A stretch of DNA of 64,000 nt from Floccularia luteovirens (taxonomy: Eukaryota; Basidiomycota; Agaricomycetes; Agaricales; Squamanitaceae): contig VSJF01000011.1 in assembly GCA_009739215.1 (NCBI GenBank), positions 744,001-808,000 of the forward strand. The letters are read 5' to 3'. Of the stretch, positions 13,334 to 26,605 are shown piece by piece. Numbering within the stretch: the first letter of the stretch is position 1; each line of letters begins with the position of its first letter. The notes beneath the pieces were generated by a model. That model ran no database searches. It was not told the origin of the DNA and saw only the letters and a list, made by a program, of their open reading frames with translations. The translations under genes were made by a program, and so were the position numbers.

Positions 13334-15589
13334 ATGAACATCGCCATCGACTCATCTCCAAGGCATCCATCCTGTGCTCGTCAACTCAGACGGAGGAGTG
13401 CCGATGTCGGTGGTCTTCATCTCGCTGTTGGGAACAATGGACAGGGCCAAGGTTGGGTTGGCAATTCAGAACAACTGCAGTGCGTCGCTTCTACTCTTGA
13501 TCTCTCTTTATTACACTTACCACCATTCCTCCGTTGTAGGACTCGGTTCGCAGAACTCTTGAGTGACATGTACACTCAGACCCTACAGGCAGTAAATGAA
13601 CAGAACTTCGATTCGTACGTCTCGCTCTTCTCCGCGGATGACTCAGAGAAAGTTTGAACAAATCCATATTAGCGTCCCTGCCGATCTTCCGACAGAAACG
13701 CGATCTCGTCTCATCCAATCCCTTGAAGGTTGGCACTTTGAGCCTCACAAACTTCCAGAAGAAGAACTTGTAGCATGTACTTTGATACTTTTCGAAGCAC
13801 TTTTCCGCATAGAAGGCATGCGAGATGTCGTCTCATTTTCCATGCGTATGTTTCATCATTTTCATTTTTAGTTTTTCACTCTGATCATGTGCCGAACAGA
13901 GCAACTTTCTTCATTTGTTCGCCACCTGCGTCGGATATACCGCCTTGAAAATTCATATCACAACTTTGAGCATGCCCTTGATGTCCTGCAGGCAACTCAG
14001 TCCTATCTCCGATCTGCGGGCATGGTTCCACCACTTTCGATCCTGTTGGAACCTGATCGAATGTGGTCCTCTAGCAGAATATATGACAGCGGTCCTTTGA
14101 TCACCTGCCTTAGACCCCGCGACTTGTTCTGCATATACATCGCTGCCATTGGTCACGACGTGGGTCATCCAGGGTTCAGCAATATTTTTATGGTTCGCTC
14201 TTTATTATCTCATCTAATCAGAAATGAATTTCCCCCCCTTTTTTTAACATAAAGAAAAATGCTGAAACACCATTATCCCTCGTCTTCGATGGCCAATCAG
14301 CCCTGGAACAAATGCACTGCCAGCTGCTTCTCCGCGTTATGCGCTCACACGGTCTCGGGGTGTTACTTGAGGATTCAGAGGGCTTTCACTTTCGAAGACA
14401 ATTGTGGTATACAGTTATGGCCACAGATATGAGTGTACATGCAGAGTTTATGGAACGATTTGCGGAGGCAATTTCTGGCGAGGACCTTCCAGTTTGTATG
14501 AGGCGAATAGTAATTTCACAAGCTATCCTGAAATGTGCCGATATCAGCAATCCAGTAGGGTTATCTGATCATTATCGGTAATCGATGATACTTAATCTGC
14601 TGATGTACTAGAGTCGACCTTTCAATGTGTCTGAATATTGGGCATCCGCCTTGATTCAGGAATGGGCTTCACAAGCGCATTTTGAGCAATATCTAGACCT
14701 CAAACAAACAGTCCAAATACTTGACGACCCATTATCTGAAGCAAAGTCGCAAGAATTCTTCACACGAGCGTTTGCAAAACCCCTGCTAGATTTAATGGTA
14801 CAAGCAGTACCAGGTATTTGGACAGATTAGCTTAGTTGATTGATTGCGTGAATCTCATCTGCATATCCTCCAGAGTTATCGAAGTATGCGTACGAATGCG
14901 CATCGACTCTTGATTGCTGGACTACCCGGCGATTAAAGTTAGAGTCTTCGAACTTGTACAACAAGCCGCCAATAAAAGAAAAACCTCAAGCCCCTCCATC
15001 TTCTCCTCTTGGAGAATATCTCTCTGCATTCCCCCTTACTCTACCCACACGGCCGTTTGCACTCGAAGAAATTCCCTCAGATTCTTCAACTGTCTCCTCA
15101 GAATCGGTTCCCTGTTCGCCTTCAGACTCAACAACATCTTCCGTCTACTACTCCCCTATATACGAGTTTCCTTCTGTGGGTAGACCAGGTTCCACATCTA
15201 GCTCGAGCAGTACGAATGGACAACTACATAATACTCGATCTTTGATACAAGAAAGTCATGTTGCCATTCGTGCAGCGGGAAAGCTCGGAGTCAGACAACA
15301 ACGAAAAATCAACCGCAATTCGTGGTGCGCACCCACAAGCCGCCCATCGTCTTCTTCACCAGCTCCTACCAATTACCCACCATCGATATTCAAGGAGCAA
15401 ACTATCTCACATGCACCGCTACCATCTGCGCTTGTGAATAATACCCATACCACAAGATCTTCGGTTGCACTCTTGGTATCAACAACTTCGCAGAAAGCGC
15501 CGTCACCCATGCTGGCATCGCCGAAAGCCTCCGAGGGGTCGATTGTTGTGTCAAAGCCGATCAAGCTGCATGCATCTGTGGCGTCGTGA
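13334..15589 (+). CDS. 3',5'-cyclic nucleotide phosphodiesterase, class I (Pde2-like)
   Basis: Seven exons (13334-13479, 13540-13591, 13647-13845, 13900-14192, 14255-14554, 14612-14813, 14874-15589) total 1908 nt, 635 residues, all in frame. The class I catalytic domain spans roughly residues 130-400. It shows the metal-binding HNxxH in YHNFEHALDVLQ, HDxxHxG in AAIGHDVGHPG, the TDMSVHAEF segment, and KCADISNP with the second metal-ligand Asp. These residues hydrolyse cAMP (or cGMP) to the 5' monophosphate. In fungi this class sets cytosolic cAMP and so protein kinase A activity. The N-terminal part is short, while the C-terminal 220 residues or so are Ser/Thr/Pro-rich and probably disordered. 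A pyrimidine-rich leader precedes the ATG. The next gene on the same strand is the Sec24-type gene. Confidence 0.95.
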
Positions 15590-16227
15590 GAATTGCCCCA
15601 GATCCCCGGTCTGTGGCTGTTGGCTTGTTGCTAGTGGCTCATCGTTTTTTGGGGAAGGGAAGGGAACCTCTAGTGTATAGCATCAATTTACCACTGGCAA
15701 GGCTTAGGGCGGTGATGCCTGACACATGCTGGTATATTCACACCAAAAACTGCTATTCGGTTTCATATTATGGTTTGATTGTGCTGCCGAGCAATGTAAC
15801 AAGCTTGAAAGTGGCGAAAGTACAGCATGAATCTGTACCCGTCGCAGGTTCGATTTCGGATCGTGCCTTTTTGTGGCGATACGGGAGGAATATCTATTGG
15901 TTACCAAAGTTGCAGCAAAACCCTTCTATCTCTCCTCGGAGATGTCGAGAACCATACACGCTAGCGCAATATATCGAAACGTACCTTTCAAATGACGACT
16001 TTTTGAAGGAATGACACAGGACTTTATTTTTGAAACAGTCCCGCAAAAGATGCTTTCATCGGTGTTTTTGCCCACATTCTACTTTATGAACACCTATCAC
16101 GTAGTGCATGCCTTTTTTTACTCCCTGTTCACTATATATCTACTTGTGTGTACAAGAAACATTATCATTGCCTTTCACATAAAATATGTAGTTTGACCGG
16201 AATCCCGACAATTATTCAGACTGAGGA
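15590..16227. other. Spacer between phosphodiesterase and Sec24-type gene
   Basis: An open frame at 15586-16014 starts inside the end of the phosphodiesterase and has no recognisable motif, so I read it as 3' untranslated or spacer DNA. The Sec24-type promoter and possibly its first small exon should lie in the second half. Confidence 0.5.
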
Positions 16228-19200
16228 TTGTTTGGTTCACAAGATGTTGACAAACTAACGCAAGCTGTTCGTGGTAAAGTATGCATTGGCAGATTAACTT
16301 GGAAGGCTACACGTTCATGTTACAGATGCAAACCAATAGTCATATTCCTCAACCACCACATTCTGCTGGCCTTAATTACAAAGGTCCGTTATGAAACTTA
16401 CTACTCGCACATTTTGGCGATTAAAGCTGTCACGTTTTTAAGGTCTGCGACCGCGTATTGAGCCTAGTCAAGTCCCTTCTCCAATCGAAGCAATCGAATC
16501 GGACCGCTTACAATGGGAGAACAAATTGTACATGACACTATCTGGATCCCATCCTCCACTGAGTACCTCTGACTATGTAGCTATTGATCAAGGTGCGTCA
16601 TAGGTTAAATCACTCATGCATAACCTAATAAGTTTATTCAACTCTGCTATAGGAAATTCCTCCCCAAAATTTGTGCGCGTTTCGACATGGAATATGCCCA
16701 GCACAGTCCCGCCTCGCTTCCGAGTGTGACATTCCACTTGCAGCTATATTTCAGCCGTTTGCAGATTTGGATCCTAGAGAAGAACCGGTACCACTCGTGG
16801 AGACTGGAAACACGGGACCCGCACGTTGCGAAGGGTGTAGGGCATACCTAAATCCATGGTGTACTTGGGTAGGAGGTGGAGTGCGGTGGAAGTGCAATTT
16901 GTGTGCTCACGAGACAGAAGGTGTGTGATAAGTCTATAACCTGTACTCACAAATCTTTTGATGCTTACAACCTTGGAATTCTTAGTCTCATCCGAATATT
17001 TCTCAAATCTTGATTCAAATATGATGAGACTTGACCATGCGCAGCGTCCCGAACTGAACAAGGGTACAGTTGACTTTGCCGTTCCGGAAGAGTATTGGGC
17101 GCAATACCCGATTCCGAAATTGACAATGCCGTATTTTTCTATTGAGCCACCTCCCGTAGGCGCGAAACCACCTACACCAATGGACTATATCTTTGCTTTT
17201 GATGTATCTCACGATGCTGTTGTATCTGGGCTTCTTAAAGTATCTTGCGACATTTTGCGTACTGTGCTTTACGGGAGCAATGCGGCAAACAGCGAACAAC
17301 TTGATCCCTGCTTCCCGCCTGCATCTAACCTTGCTATAATTACATTTGATAATACAATTCATTTTCATGACCTCTCGGTGCGTGACTATTGCTTGTGTTA
17401 TTGGTACACCCTCATATACGCTGTACTAGTCAGATATGACGCCAATGCTGGTCGTGTCAGACCTAGAAGAAGCTTTCGCGCCCCTTCGCTTAGGCCAATT
17501 TGTTGACCCTATTGCTCGCCGGTATGCTTTCCTCCATCACAACTAATGATCTACTTCATTCTCAACTAAAATTTGATCATCAGGAACGTGATTGAATCTT
17601 TTCTAGATGCCTTACCACAACGTTTTTCTGATACCGTAGTACGTGAGTCTGCCTTAGGATCTACTATAAGGAGTGGTCTGGCATCATTCGTAAGTTCAAA
17701 TTTGGTGTACATACCTGAAAGTGATGTGATAGGCGTTCAGTCGGGCCGCGGAGGACATTTGGTAGTGTTTCAAAGTATGATGCCCACAATAGGTGCAGGC
17801 GCTCTTCATGGCCAACCGAGTGAAAGTGCCATATATGATACTGATAAGGAGAAGACGCTGCACAAACCTCGTGACAAAACATGGTTAGATATTGGGGAGG
17901 AGTGTGCCGAAGAAGGGGTAGGGGTCAGTATAGTTCCTTGCCCCAGGAAAATTCATGGACATTGGATCAATAGCAGTAGTTGCTTCAACAACTGGTGGCG
18001 AACTGTTTTTCCACCCACGCTTTGATCCAATACGGAATCTACCCACATTTTCATCACAATTCCAACGCCTAATGCGGAGGACGCAAGGGTTCAATTGTGC
18101 ATTGCGGGTACGAAGTTCAACTGGTGAGCAACGAATTATTTCGTTATTTGTCACCAGTGGATCTATGATATTGAAACTAATGTTCTCTTCCAGGACTTCC
18201 GTGTTTATGATTACTTTGGAAACTTCTATCGCAAAGCCAATGATGACATAGAGTTGGGCATTGTAGATGCAGACAAGGCATTTTTGGTTACTCTAGATCA
18301 TTCTGGGCCGTTAGACCCTCGAGGTTCATGCATACCTACAAAGCGCCTTGCTGTACACAACTGTATACGGTCATCGCAGGGTTCGAGTGTGTAATCTCGC
18401 TATTTCAGTTGCCGAGTTGGCTGGCAATGTTTTCTTATATGCTGATATGGATACTGTACTCTGCTATTTTGCTCGTAATGGTGAACCATATTTTTTCGAG
18501 TTACATTTATAGGTCAAACTCATTTCATACCCCCCTTTTAGCTATGGTTTCTCTTGGGAAACAAAAAATGTCGGCAATTCGAGAAGAGTTGACGGATAAA
18601 TGCGCGGAAATTTTGTATGGTTATAGGAATAAATGTGCTACTGCTACTCGGCCAACCCAGGTTTTTATTTATTTATTTATGTCCATTTCAAAACGAGAGT
18701 GCTTAATGAAGATTTTTGGGGACAGCTAATCATTCCGGAATCTTTCAAGGGATTACCTGCTTTCACACTAGCCCTGCAAAAGACAAAACCACTAAAAGGT
18801 ACATACCACTGTCAATCTGTCGCAACATATGGACTTAGCAAACCTTTGGATAAGCACGACAGGTCTCATCGGATGTCAGGAATTACTATGCCCATCGAAT
18901 ACTATCCATGCCTGCTCGTAACCTTATACATCACATCTTTCCACGTCTGCTCGCTTTGCATGACCTTGAAGATGCCGTTGCCTTGCCTCAGACAACAGAA
19001 GAAGGTGGTGTAACCCTGCCACTGCCTTCATGTATGCGGAATAGCCATACGTTCATGGAATCTAATGGTATTTATCTCATCGGTGCGTGTATTATTCTTT
19101 TAAACGTACGACAAGTTCCTTGAACGGGTAGTGTGTCATACCACAGATAACGAAGAAAATATGATTTTTCTGGATCGGCCATAGTGTTTCGCCACAACTC

Positions 19201-19745
19201 CTTCTAGATCTATTTGGAAATGAAGATGTCATGTCCTTGGATATGCGTATGGTATGTTACTTTAATCATAACTTAACGAGCCTCTCTTTTGTTTTGTTTA
19301 TTAATGAGAATGGAAAATTTTGATTATAGTATGAACTTCCGATTCTCGATACCACACTCTCCGTACAAGTCAGAAACATCATCACTGCTCGCAAAGCGAT
19401 TAGAGGTCGAATACCCATGATGTACATAGCTAGGCAAAATATTGATGCTGCGGAAATCGAGTTTAGCGATATGCTCGTTGAGGACCAAAACAATGGAGCC
19501 ATGTCGTATGTTGATTGTACGTCTTTTCTTTCGTTTTTCTTCCTTTTTCTAGTTTGTGTATCTATTCTGGTGCTTATTCATGATTTCTTAACAGATTTGG
19601 CCATCGTCCACAAGCAGATATCTAATGCTGTAAGCACTTATTTCCTATAATCTTCACTAGTAACATCCAACTAACCAGTTTTCATTAGTTTGCACATGGA
19701 GGCACGTTAGGAGGAGCAACCAGTCTACGTGGATCACCTTGGTAG
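16228..19745 (+). CDS. COPII cargo adaptor Sec24/Sfb3 family, reading frame broken several times
   Basis: Sec24-family proteins form the inner COPII coat with Sec23 and select cargo at ER exit sites. Recognisable parts in order: [37 protein letters not shown]; the zinc finger CEGC-x17-CNLC; the trunk with [14 protein letters not shown] and [65 protein letters not shown]; and the end [14 protein letters not shown] to [11 protein letters not shown]. About fourteen introns fit GT-AG. The frame jumps +1 near 16705 (after NMPST), 17931 (after VGVSI), 18324 (DPRG to HAYLQ) and 19160 (NMIF to WIGHSV). A fifth jump near 18198 could instead be a different donor. The region before 16326 is unresolved, so the true start is unknown. 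It may be a pseudogene copy or a gene hit by sequence errors. Confidence 0.86.
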
Positions 19746-20258
19746 TTTTACGTTACATACGAAAAAGAGTGCATTATGTTTTAGGTTACAATACCACATG
19801 ATTTAGAAGCTTCCACATTCGCGCATTTGGACGTTTAGATTGAGGATGATAAAAAAGAAAAGATCGTATTTGCCATATTTGATTAAACGAGTGGTATCAG
19901 TGTATTGTCACAAATGAGTGCATACAGTATAATAGAAAAGAGACAGAAAACAAAAAACAAAAAGAAATAAGTCAAACGAATGTAGATTTCTGTTGTAAGG
20001 TGGGGTTAAAGGGGGATCAATTAAAAGGGGTAGAACAAAATGGTTAGGTAACTTTGAGCAATTTTGGTATTTTAGGAGAAGAAAAAAGAAAAACCGGAAT
20101 AAAGAACATAGGATGATAAGAACGAGTGTAGCGAAAGAAATACTCGGAAACACGAAGAAAAACCAAAAACACCAACGGAATATGTAAGAGGGGTGTGTAT
20201 GTGTGTGGTGAACTGGTATGCAATAGGCTAGTGATGATGATAAAATGCTTCGATTGTC
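19746..20258. other. Convergent 3' region
   Basis: Short AT- and purine-rich spacer between the ends of two convergent genes (Sec24-type on plus, Num1-like on minus). No coding signal was seen. Confidence 0.6.
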
Positions 20259-23200
20259 TCATGTATCCGTTGTCACTGAAGTCTTTGCTGAACGACGAGA
20301 CCCAAATCGAAGTTTCCCATCTTCCCTACGTCCCCAAGAAAATATCCCACCCTCATGAGAATTTGCACTTCCAGTCCTAGATCGGAAAGACCAAGCAGGA
20401 GATGCAGGACGTGCCATTTCGAGAGGATTCGGTTGTAGATGTTGACTATCCGAACTTTGTCTCCTCCCTATCCCACCCAAATTTAGGTTCATCATGTTAC
20501 TGTTACCGTTACCATTGTTGTTGTTATTGCTGTTTGAAGAAGTAGCACTGGTAGTGGTATTGTTATGGGAATGAGAATGTGGATGATTATGATTATGGTG
20601 ATGATGGTGGTGGTGGTGTTTCCCAGCATGGCCAACGGTATGACGACCATCGCAACAAGCTCGGACGTTTTCCAATCCTTCGAAACCGTCGTCCGAGTGA
20701 GAGTCTCCATGTAACTCGAAATCAAGTTCGTCCTCATCATGTCCAGGTACATCAACGAAAGATCGTGAAGGGCTATAGGGACTGTCAAGGTTATTATTCC
20801 ATCGGAGGTATTCAACTGCTGGTGTTCCAGAACGTTTACCAACGGAACGGTTGACAGAGATTTGAGATCTGCTCCGTTGTCCACGTGGAGTTGTATTCCA
20901 AGTTTCTCCCAGGTTCGCACTTCGGCCGCTTCTTTGACTTTGGGGGCTAGACATGAGACGGGGTCTTCGTTCATCATCCGTGAATTCCATTGATGTGGGG
21001 CTCTGGCCTGGAGCAGCTGGAAGCATATTGTTTGGAGATGTGACACCTGGATTTCCAGGACGCGATAAGAGGTATTTCAAGGCCTTGAAAGAAAAAAAAA
21101 GATCAGATAACCAAAAAAAACCCAATTAGATTGTTACACATACATTCAACCAAATATCATGTCTCTCCTTAGTAGGCGCAGTAATCTTCATCTCTCTCTG
21201 CGGCGTCGAAACCACGACACTATACTGATACAATCCAGGTGGCATCGGGTTGGGATCCAAAACAGATCTCACTCCCTCGATATAAGCTGTATTGAAGAAA
21301 CAACACTTCAACATCACCTCCACAAGATATTTATATATAACACGCAACATACCACTCTTCGCACTGGATTCGGAAACGTTTGACGAGCCAGGGTCTGCAG
21401 AGCTCCAATACAAAGTCTTTGTGTATGGATGAACCCAGAAGAACCGACGATGTCTCTTCTCTCCTGGTCCTTTACCAATCGTTCGACGCGTATATTTGTA
21501 TAGGAATTCTCCGATCATAGTTTGAGTGATAGCATGTATAATAACCGGATCCGTCGATTGAGCACCGGCATGTCCACGTGGAGTGATATCTGCAGTCCTG
21601 TCTCCCTCCGTCTCAGCTTCCGTATCTGTTACACCAGAACTAAGTTGAACTCGTCGATTGTTCTGTTGATGTTGTTGCTGGTTCTGGTGTTGTTGTAATT
21701 GTTGCTGGTGTTGTTGATGCTGTTGATACAAATTCTGTTCGGAAGATATTGAAGAACGAGGTGATGCCATACTACGTTCGGAAGTATGACCTATCGAAGA
21801 GAACTCGCCTCTTTCAGCTTCGCGTACAGTGAAGGAAGGTAGGGAACCCGGAATATATGACGCTGCATTTGCTGCTGCACTCCTGAAGCTGCTGGTAGAT
21901 GGGGGTTGGCGTAATCCTGCTTGGGAAGGTGGCATGCTCGAACCGTGCTGCCGTAATTGGTGCAATCCCTTGGGACCAGGAACAGCAAGTACAGCTCCGA
22001 AAGTTGGGGTAGTCGCACGTTGTATGAGTTCTGGAGGAGGTGGTGACGAAGGTCGTGGGGGTGGTACATCTCGTCTCTCGGGTATGAAAGCAGGTGGAAG
22101 CATACTGTTCGGAGGGGGGGGTAACTTTGGGGGAGGAGGTAAAACCATCATAGGTGGACGCGTCTTGTCAATTGGAGAAGTAGCAAACAAAGTCCCAGAA
22201 GACCCAACTCTTGCACGATTTGGTCCTTCATCTGCACTACTCGTAGCACCAAGAGGGTTTGAAATGGCAGATTCACCAGAAACGCGTCTATCAGAAGTTG
22301 ACGTACGTCTCGCAAAAGTCGCACTTGATTCACGGAAAACTGATGAAGTGGGTGTTGGGATCGGTGATGATGATGAAGTTGCTCCAGCTGCTGCCACAGC
22401 CGCTGTCGCCAAGGGGGGAGGTGAGGGTAAAATAAATTGGAATTGCTGTTGAGTGTTTGATCCAACACGGTACAATCCAGGTGAAGATAACTGTGGGGAA
22501 ATTGGAACAGGGACAGGTGCAGGGATGCTGGCAGGAGGGGGGACCGGCGTCCATTCTTCTGTTTGGATAGAGATTTCTTTTACCTCAGGTCGTGGTCTTT
22601 CTTTCTCTACGATTACGGGTTCGGGCGGGACGTACAAGTCCGCAGACACTCCAACCGTCTCATACGTTGCCGGTGGGGGTAGATTCCCTTCGAACGATGA
22701 GGGAGCAGGCGAAGCATCTCTTTCACTCGTGTTCGAAAGTCTCGAGGCAGAAGCATCCCGAAGGCTGGACAACCTGGAAGCTTTGATACTCTCTCCATCA
22801 TCAATATCATCCTCATCCGATGCATCCGAAGCAAACTCTGGATATTCGGCTGTCATCACAGAGTGGAAGTCATCTTGCGAATCTGAAGGCGTAGGCGTAT
22901 AGAAATTGATGCTCTGCCGTGCGTCATGGTAATCATCTGTATCAGTTTCTGTCTCGGCCCCAGTTTCTGTTTCGTTCCCATCTTCCTCGTCCTCCTCGTC
23001 TTGACCTTGAAGATTCTCCAAAAAGCTACGCGTGATAGTTGCATCCCCAGATATATCAGATTGTGTGATTGTCGTCCTTCTACTGGTAGCAGCAGCCGCA
23101 TAAGCAGCAGCAGTACTGGGCACAGAGCGAGTTGAGAATATCTGGGACGGGGGTTGCGCTCGTGTTTGAACATCTGCATCAACTTTCTCTCCACGAATGG

Positions 23201-26088
23201 TTTGGACGTCCGCGTCGACAACGTTAGGGATATGTTGGATACCAGCATCCGCAGTGGCCACCTTGACTTCCACAACTTCTTCAGTCTGCATAGCTGTCTC
23301 AACTACAACGCGTTCAGCTACAACGATAGGTTCTGGTTCGACTTGAACACCCATCTCGACGGATACTTTGATGATTGGAGGTTCTTCTTCAGTCTGACAT
23401 CCGAACTCAGCTGTCTCCACTCTCCTCCGTAGGACAAAGTCACCTTCCTTCTCTTGATCCTCTTCCTCCTCCTTTATATTCTCAGCAAATGAAGAATCCG
23501 CCAAGCTCATACCCTTCAAAGGAGACACATCGTTAAGTGCACGCAAAGACTCTCCACGCATAGGTGACGTATTCCCTGCAAGGGCATTCCGCAATGAAGG
23601 AGATCTTTCCAGTCCAGATCCCATACCCAATCCAGGGCCGCTCAGGCTTTCGCCATCGGTACCAAGTTCAGTTGCTAACACATCGAGTGCGTCCACCACT
23701 AATGAAGGTGGTCGGGCCTGGTAAGGTACTCCGCCACGTCCGCGACGTTCTGTTGATGATGGTGTGGTGCGTCTGTTGGCTGAATATGAGGATGGGACAC
23801 CTCCTCGTCCACGTGCTGAGATATTTCTCCCAAGGACGCTACGTCGTAATGGGCTTCCACCAATGCCACCAGTCGAAGGTACGCGTTTCAAGACGTTAGC
23901 AAAAGCAGGATCCATCCCGTCAACACTTGTCCGGTTTGAATGAGGTTGGAGTTCGTTGTTGCGATTGTTGATTTCAGCCTCTTCCTCGTACTCTTCATCA
24001 TCTTCTGGTGGTTGTGAGGAGCCAGCACCAAAGAAACGGGACACTTCATCTTCAGCCTCCTTTTCTTCTGCACTACTAGATGGGATGGGTGGTACAGGGG
24101 GTTGCTCTTCTTCATCAGCATCACCACCATAGTGCGATGCTGGGCTTCCAGCAGCCATACCCAATCGTTGAATAAGTGTGATACCACCTCGTCCTCGGCC
24201 ATGTCCACGTCTGGAGCCAACCTTGAACGGTGTCAGGCGCCGTTGAGATATACGCTTGCCATCCTCTTTTTCTTTGTTCTCCTTCTCTTTCTCATCATTA
24301 ACCTCGTCTTCATCTTCCCCTTCCTCTCCTTCAAGGGCATAGGCAGCAATTCCGGCGGCAGCTGCCATTTTCAGTCTTGCAGCCTTCTCGCGTGCCAAGC
24401 TTCCCTTCAGAGTCGATACGTGCCGTTGTGCATGCGCTAATCGTTGTTGCAGTGCCTCGATCTCATTGCTTGGATGATTTGCCGCTCGGAACAAACGCCT
24501 TACAGGAGATTCCGCACCTTCCCCTCCGTCACTTGCTCCGCCATCAAGCTCAAAGTCAGGTGGATATAAACCTCCTACACCATCTCCTCGCTTCCTAGTT
24601 GATGCGCCACCGGTTGTACCACCGTGTCCAAATACATCGTCGTTTTCACCGGCTGGAGTTCTCCACTCTCCAAACTCTCCTTCGACATCACCTTCGCCTC
24701 CTACGCTAAGGTTTCCGGGCGTTCCAGGAGATCCGAATCTCTTCTTTGCGCGGCCCGCGCGCAGCGCATCGTCCAACGCTGATTGCAGATCACTCTTCTC
24801 CCTCCCCAACGCCGCAGCCGTACGTCTCGCTTGAGCAACCTCCGTCTCGTGTTTACTTTTCAAAGTACTAAGTTGTGCTACTAAACGTTCGGATTCAGTC
24901 TTATGTGCGTCCGCGGTGTCGCGTGTGCTTGTAAGTAGTGCGGCAGTTCGTTTGAGTTCCGCTTCTAGCTTTTGTGTCTGAGCATGTGTGGCGGCGAGCT
25001 GAGTACGGGTGTCCTGGAGAGTAACTTCGAGATTCCAGTTTTCTTCTTTGAATTTGTCTGGATACAGAAAGAGTTAGTTCATAGTTAAAAATAACGTAGG
25101 TAGGCAACGGAAAGGGGAGGATAGAGAAGACTGACCAGCGCTTTGTTCTTGCTGTCGCAAAGCAGTTCGGAGCCCCTCTACTGTTTTTTCTAGATCGTCC
25201 TTCTCCTCTTTCATATCTTGGATAGCTTTATCGCGTTCGCCCAGGAGACTTTGTAAACGGCGCACTTCAGTCAGGAGACCGCTGCCAATTTCAAATGCGA
25301 ATTCTGAGGACATTCATTCATAGTTGTAGGGGTTTCGGTTGTTGACATGAAATTGGGGTGGCGTTCAACCATGACAGATGCGATGTCGATTTAGGGGGTA
25401 AAAGTATAGGTACATAGAAAGAAGCAAAGAGAGGAAAACGTAAAAATGATAAACACCTATAATACGTAAAAGAGGCAGTGTGACGCACCGACATCATCAG
25501 CACGATGAGCAGCATTCTTTGCACGACGGGACTGTGCCGCGGCAGATGTCGTTGCTTTTGTTCGGTCTGACTCATCCCGCGGAAGTTCAGCATAGGCAGC
25601 AAGTGGTGTAGGAGGCTTTCCGTTTGTAAAGCGCTGCAGGGAAAGAAAAAATTGTCAACAAGTGGTTGCCTCATTAGTAAGTATGAACATACCTTTGTGC
25701 CAGCGCCGAAAGCACTTGACAGCTGGGCATTTTCCCTGTCCCAGGCCTCTACAGTGTCGATTAGGGCGCGATAACCCTCCTCAACCTCGAGTTCGTCTTG
25801 TCCAGACCCATCTACATCGATATGTGGAATACGCTCCTCAAGCTGACGTATACGCTCCTCGAGCTCCATTTGCTGAGCTAGCACGCGTTGACCGAGGGTT
25901 CCTGCATGCTGAAGTTGTTTTTCCTTGCCATCGAGGAGAGTCTGGAGGTGAGACTTGAGATCTGTAGGTGATGATATGGAAAGCGAAGATGGAATAAAGG
26001 GAGCGTGCGTTAATTTTGTAGGAGAAGGAGGAGTAGAACGGGCGGAAAAGTCGGGCATATGAGGGAGCCCGCCATCGTAAGCCGCCAT
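20259..26088 (-). CDS. Cortical anchor protein with coiled coils and C-terminal PH domain (Num1/ApsA/Mcp5-like)
   Basis: Exons 25693-26088, 25489-25633, 25136-25303, 21353-25057, 21144-21286 and 20259-21083 give 5382 nt, 1793 residues, with no frame break. Residues 60-350 are charged and helical (LEERIRQLEERI, EEKDDLEKTVEGLRTALR, TLQDTRTQLAAT), consistent with coiled coils. A long disordered middle follows, with repeats such as ADAGIQ and VDADVQT and a poly-Gln/His tract (YQQHQQHQQQLQQHQNQQQH). The PH domain runs from about MIGEFLYKYTRR through GEKRHRRFFWVHPYTKTLYW and GLYQYSVVV to ERHDIWLNALKYLLSRP, the Mcp5/Num1-type pattern. In known homologues this domain binds PI(4,5)P2 at the plasma membrane and the coiled coil holds dynein or mitochondria. 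The C-terminal tail has a run of eight His and an Asn/His/Ser-rich stretch. Confidence 0.92.
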
Positions 26089-26605
26089 GAGAGACGGGGA
26101 AGGGGAGACGAGGGGGAAAAGAAAGACTTTGCCGTCGTCGAAGGCGATGTTGAACGGAAATTAAGCCAAACTTTGAACCTGTCAACGTTCTTCTTTGAGC
26201 TCCCACGGTCAGGTGTCACTATAAAGGGTTGCAATTACTGACCACTCAACTATTCAATTGTGACGATCAACGCCAACGACGATGTAGATGAAGAGATGAG
26301 AAATGTGAACGTTAACAAACAATTTCTTTGCTCTAATAAACTAAACACGTGTGGTCTGCCTTGCATTCACTCACTTCCCCCGTGTCGCCCGGCCACCCCA
26401 TCACGTGTGATTCGGATTCTCTACCAACAGATCGTCATCTTCTCCCCGCTGCTGCCTCGCGTCCTCCCAGTTCTGTTCCATCTCATCCATCATTTCTTTC
26501 TGTACCCTTTCCACCTCTTCTGACGTTTCACACTTTCTATATCGGTCGAGGTATGGTCTTCCATTCAGGTCATCAAACCAGTCAAGACAATATCAGATAT
26601 AACGC
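26089..26605. other. Promoter region of the Num1-like gene
   Basis: Spacer between the start of the Num1-like gene (minus) and the stop of TSR3 (minus). Plus-strand frames at 26260-26669 are low in complexity and show no motif. It probably carries the Num1-like promoter and the TSR3 3' UTR. Confidence 0.5.

Noticed and set aside
15846..15866. GGTTCGATTTCGG as a tRNA T-loop
   Set aside because: No matching acceptor stem, D-arm or anticodon arm could be placed around it.
15586..16014. 142-codon plus ORF after the phosphodiesterase
   Set aside because: It overlaps the end of the phosphodiesterase in another frame, has no motif and no plausible promoter.
16673..16706. A 34-nt intron in the Sec24-type gene (GTGCGC to ACAG) that would explain the first frame change
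   Set aside because: It would delete [11 protein letters not shown], which fits the conserved region after GNxSPKF, and 34 nt is well below intron sizes elsewhere in the window.
17916..17931. A 16-nt intron in the Sec24-type gene (GTAGGG to ATAG)
   Set aside because: Too short to be spliced and it would remove conserved residues; a one-base insertion is simpler.
21829..24440. Several plus-strand ORFs of 100-200 codons opposite the Num1-like gene
   Set aside because: Antisense shadows of its long, biased exon; glycine/serine-rich translations mirror the proline-rich sense strand.
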